A stretch of DNA of 9,334 bases. Origin: Gemmatimonadota bacterium (lineage in GTDB: Bacteria > JAAXHH01). The stretch lies in the NCBI GenBank assembly GCA_026713285.1, contig JAPOOT010000152.1:1-9334 (forward strand), in the 5' to 3' direction. Both the position numbers and the translations under genes were made by a program. This document shows positions 9,263-9,334 of the stretch, in pieces. The number at the start of each line of letters is the position of its first letter. The first letter of the stretch is position 1. The notes beneath the pieces were generated by a model. That model searched no databases, was not told the DNA's origin, and saw nothing but the letters and a program-made list of their open reading frames with translations.

Positions 9263-9334
9263 TTAGACTCCTCCTTTCTCTAACACAATCACTATCCCCA
9301 TGATAGTTACTCCGAAAACGATCCAATTATTTAC
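9263..9334 (-). CDS. Possible C-terminal end of a membrane protein (rest outside window)
   Basis: On the minus strand a frame is open from the window edge and ends with TAA at 9263-9265. Its 23 residues include a hydrophobic run, WIVFGVTIMGIVIVL, followed by EKGGV, as expected for a final transmembrane helix and short tail. It would be co-directional with the restriction-modification genes. Support is thin, because 23 open codons can arise by chance and AT-rich DNA favours hydrophobic codons. Confidence 0.3.
   Translation of the reverse strand, partial: VNNWIVFGVTIMGIVIVLEKGGV

Overview
The window looks like chromosomal DNA from a GC-rich bacterium, probably an uncultivated Gram-negative-type lineage. 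The clues are a full-length homodimeric pyruvate dehydrogenase E1 (AceE), a Tat-exported sulfite-oxidase-type molybdoenzyme, a phytanoyl-CoA dioxygenase family protein, and strongly GC-ending codons in most genes. Phyla such as Gemmatimonadota or Latescibacterota would fit, but that is only an impression from gene content; no taxonomic marker gene is present.

Layout. 1-122: probable 3' end of an unidentified plus-strand gene. 115-250: short degenerate tandem repeats filling the gap to the next gene. 259-2940 (minus): aceE, apparently monocistronic, with no aceF or lpd beside it. 2941-3254: divergent intergenic region. 3255-4121 (plus): unrecognised 288-aa protein. 4189-5043 (plus): phytanoyl-CoA dioxygenase-like Fe(II)/2-oxoglutarate oxygenase, with a strong ribosome binding site and perhaps co-transcribed with the unknown gene. 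5060-5637 (minus): a HigB/HigA-type toxin-antitoxin pair, toxin gene first, with an unusually short toxin N-terminus. 5673-6968 (minus): Tat-dependent sulfite oxidase/dehydrogenase catalytic subunit. 7094-9078 (minus): a two-gene restriction-modification operon with a D12-class adenine DNA methyltransferase upstream of a SacI-like endonuclease. 9079-9334: AT-rich intergenic DNA with a candidate promoter and, at the very edge, possibly the last 23 codons of a minus-strand membrane protein.

The left half is core or metabolic: AceE converts pyruvate to acetyl groups, and the oxygenase and sulfite oxidase are catabolic or detoxifying enzymes. The right half is accessory. The toxin-antitoxin and restriction-modification modules are both selfish-type systems and bracket the sulfite oxidase gene. 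Base composition falls towards the right end: 44 of 60 bases are G or C at 2761-2820, against 20 of 60 at 9121-9180. This fits horizontal acquisition of at least the restriction-modification segment. The most interesting item is the pairing of a SacI-family endonuclease with an adenine rather than a cytosine-C5 methyltransferase.
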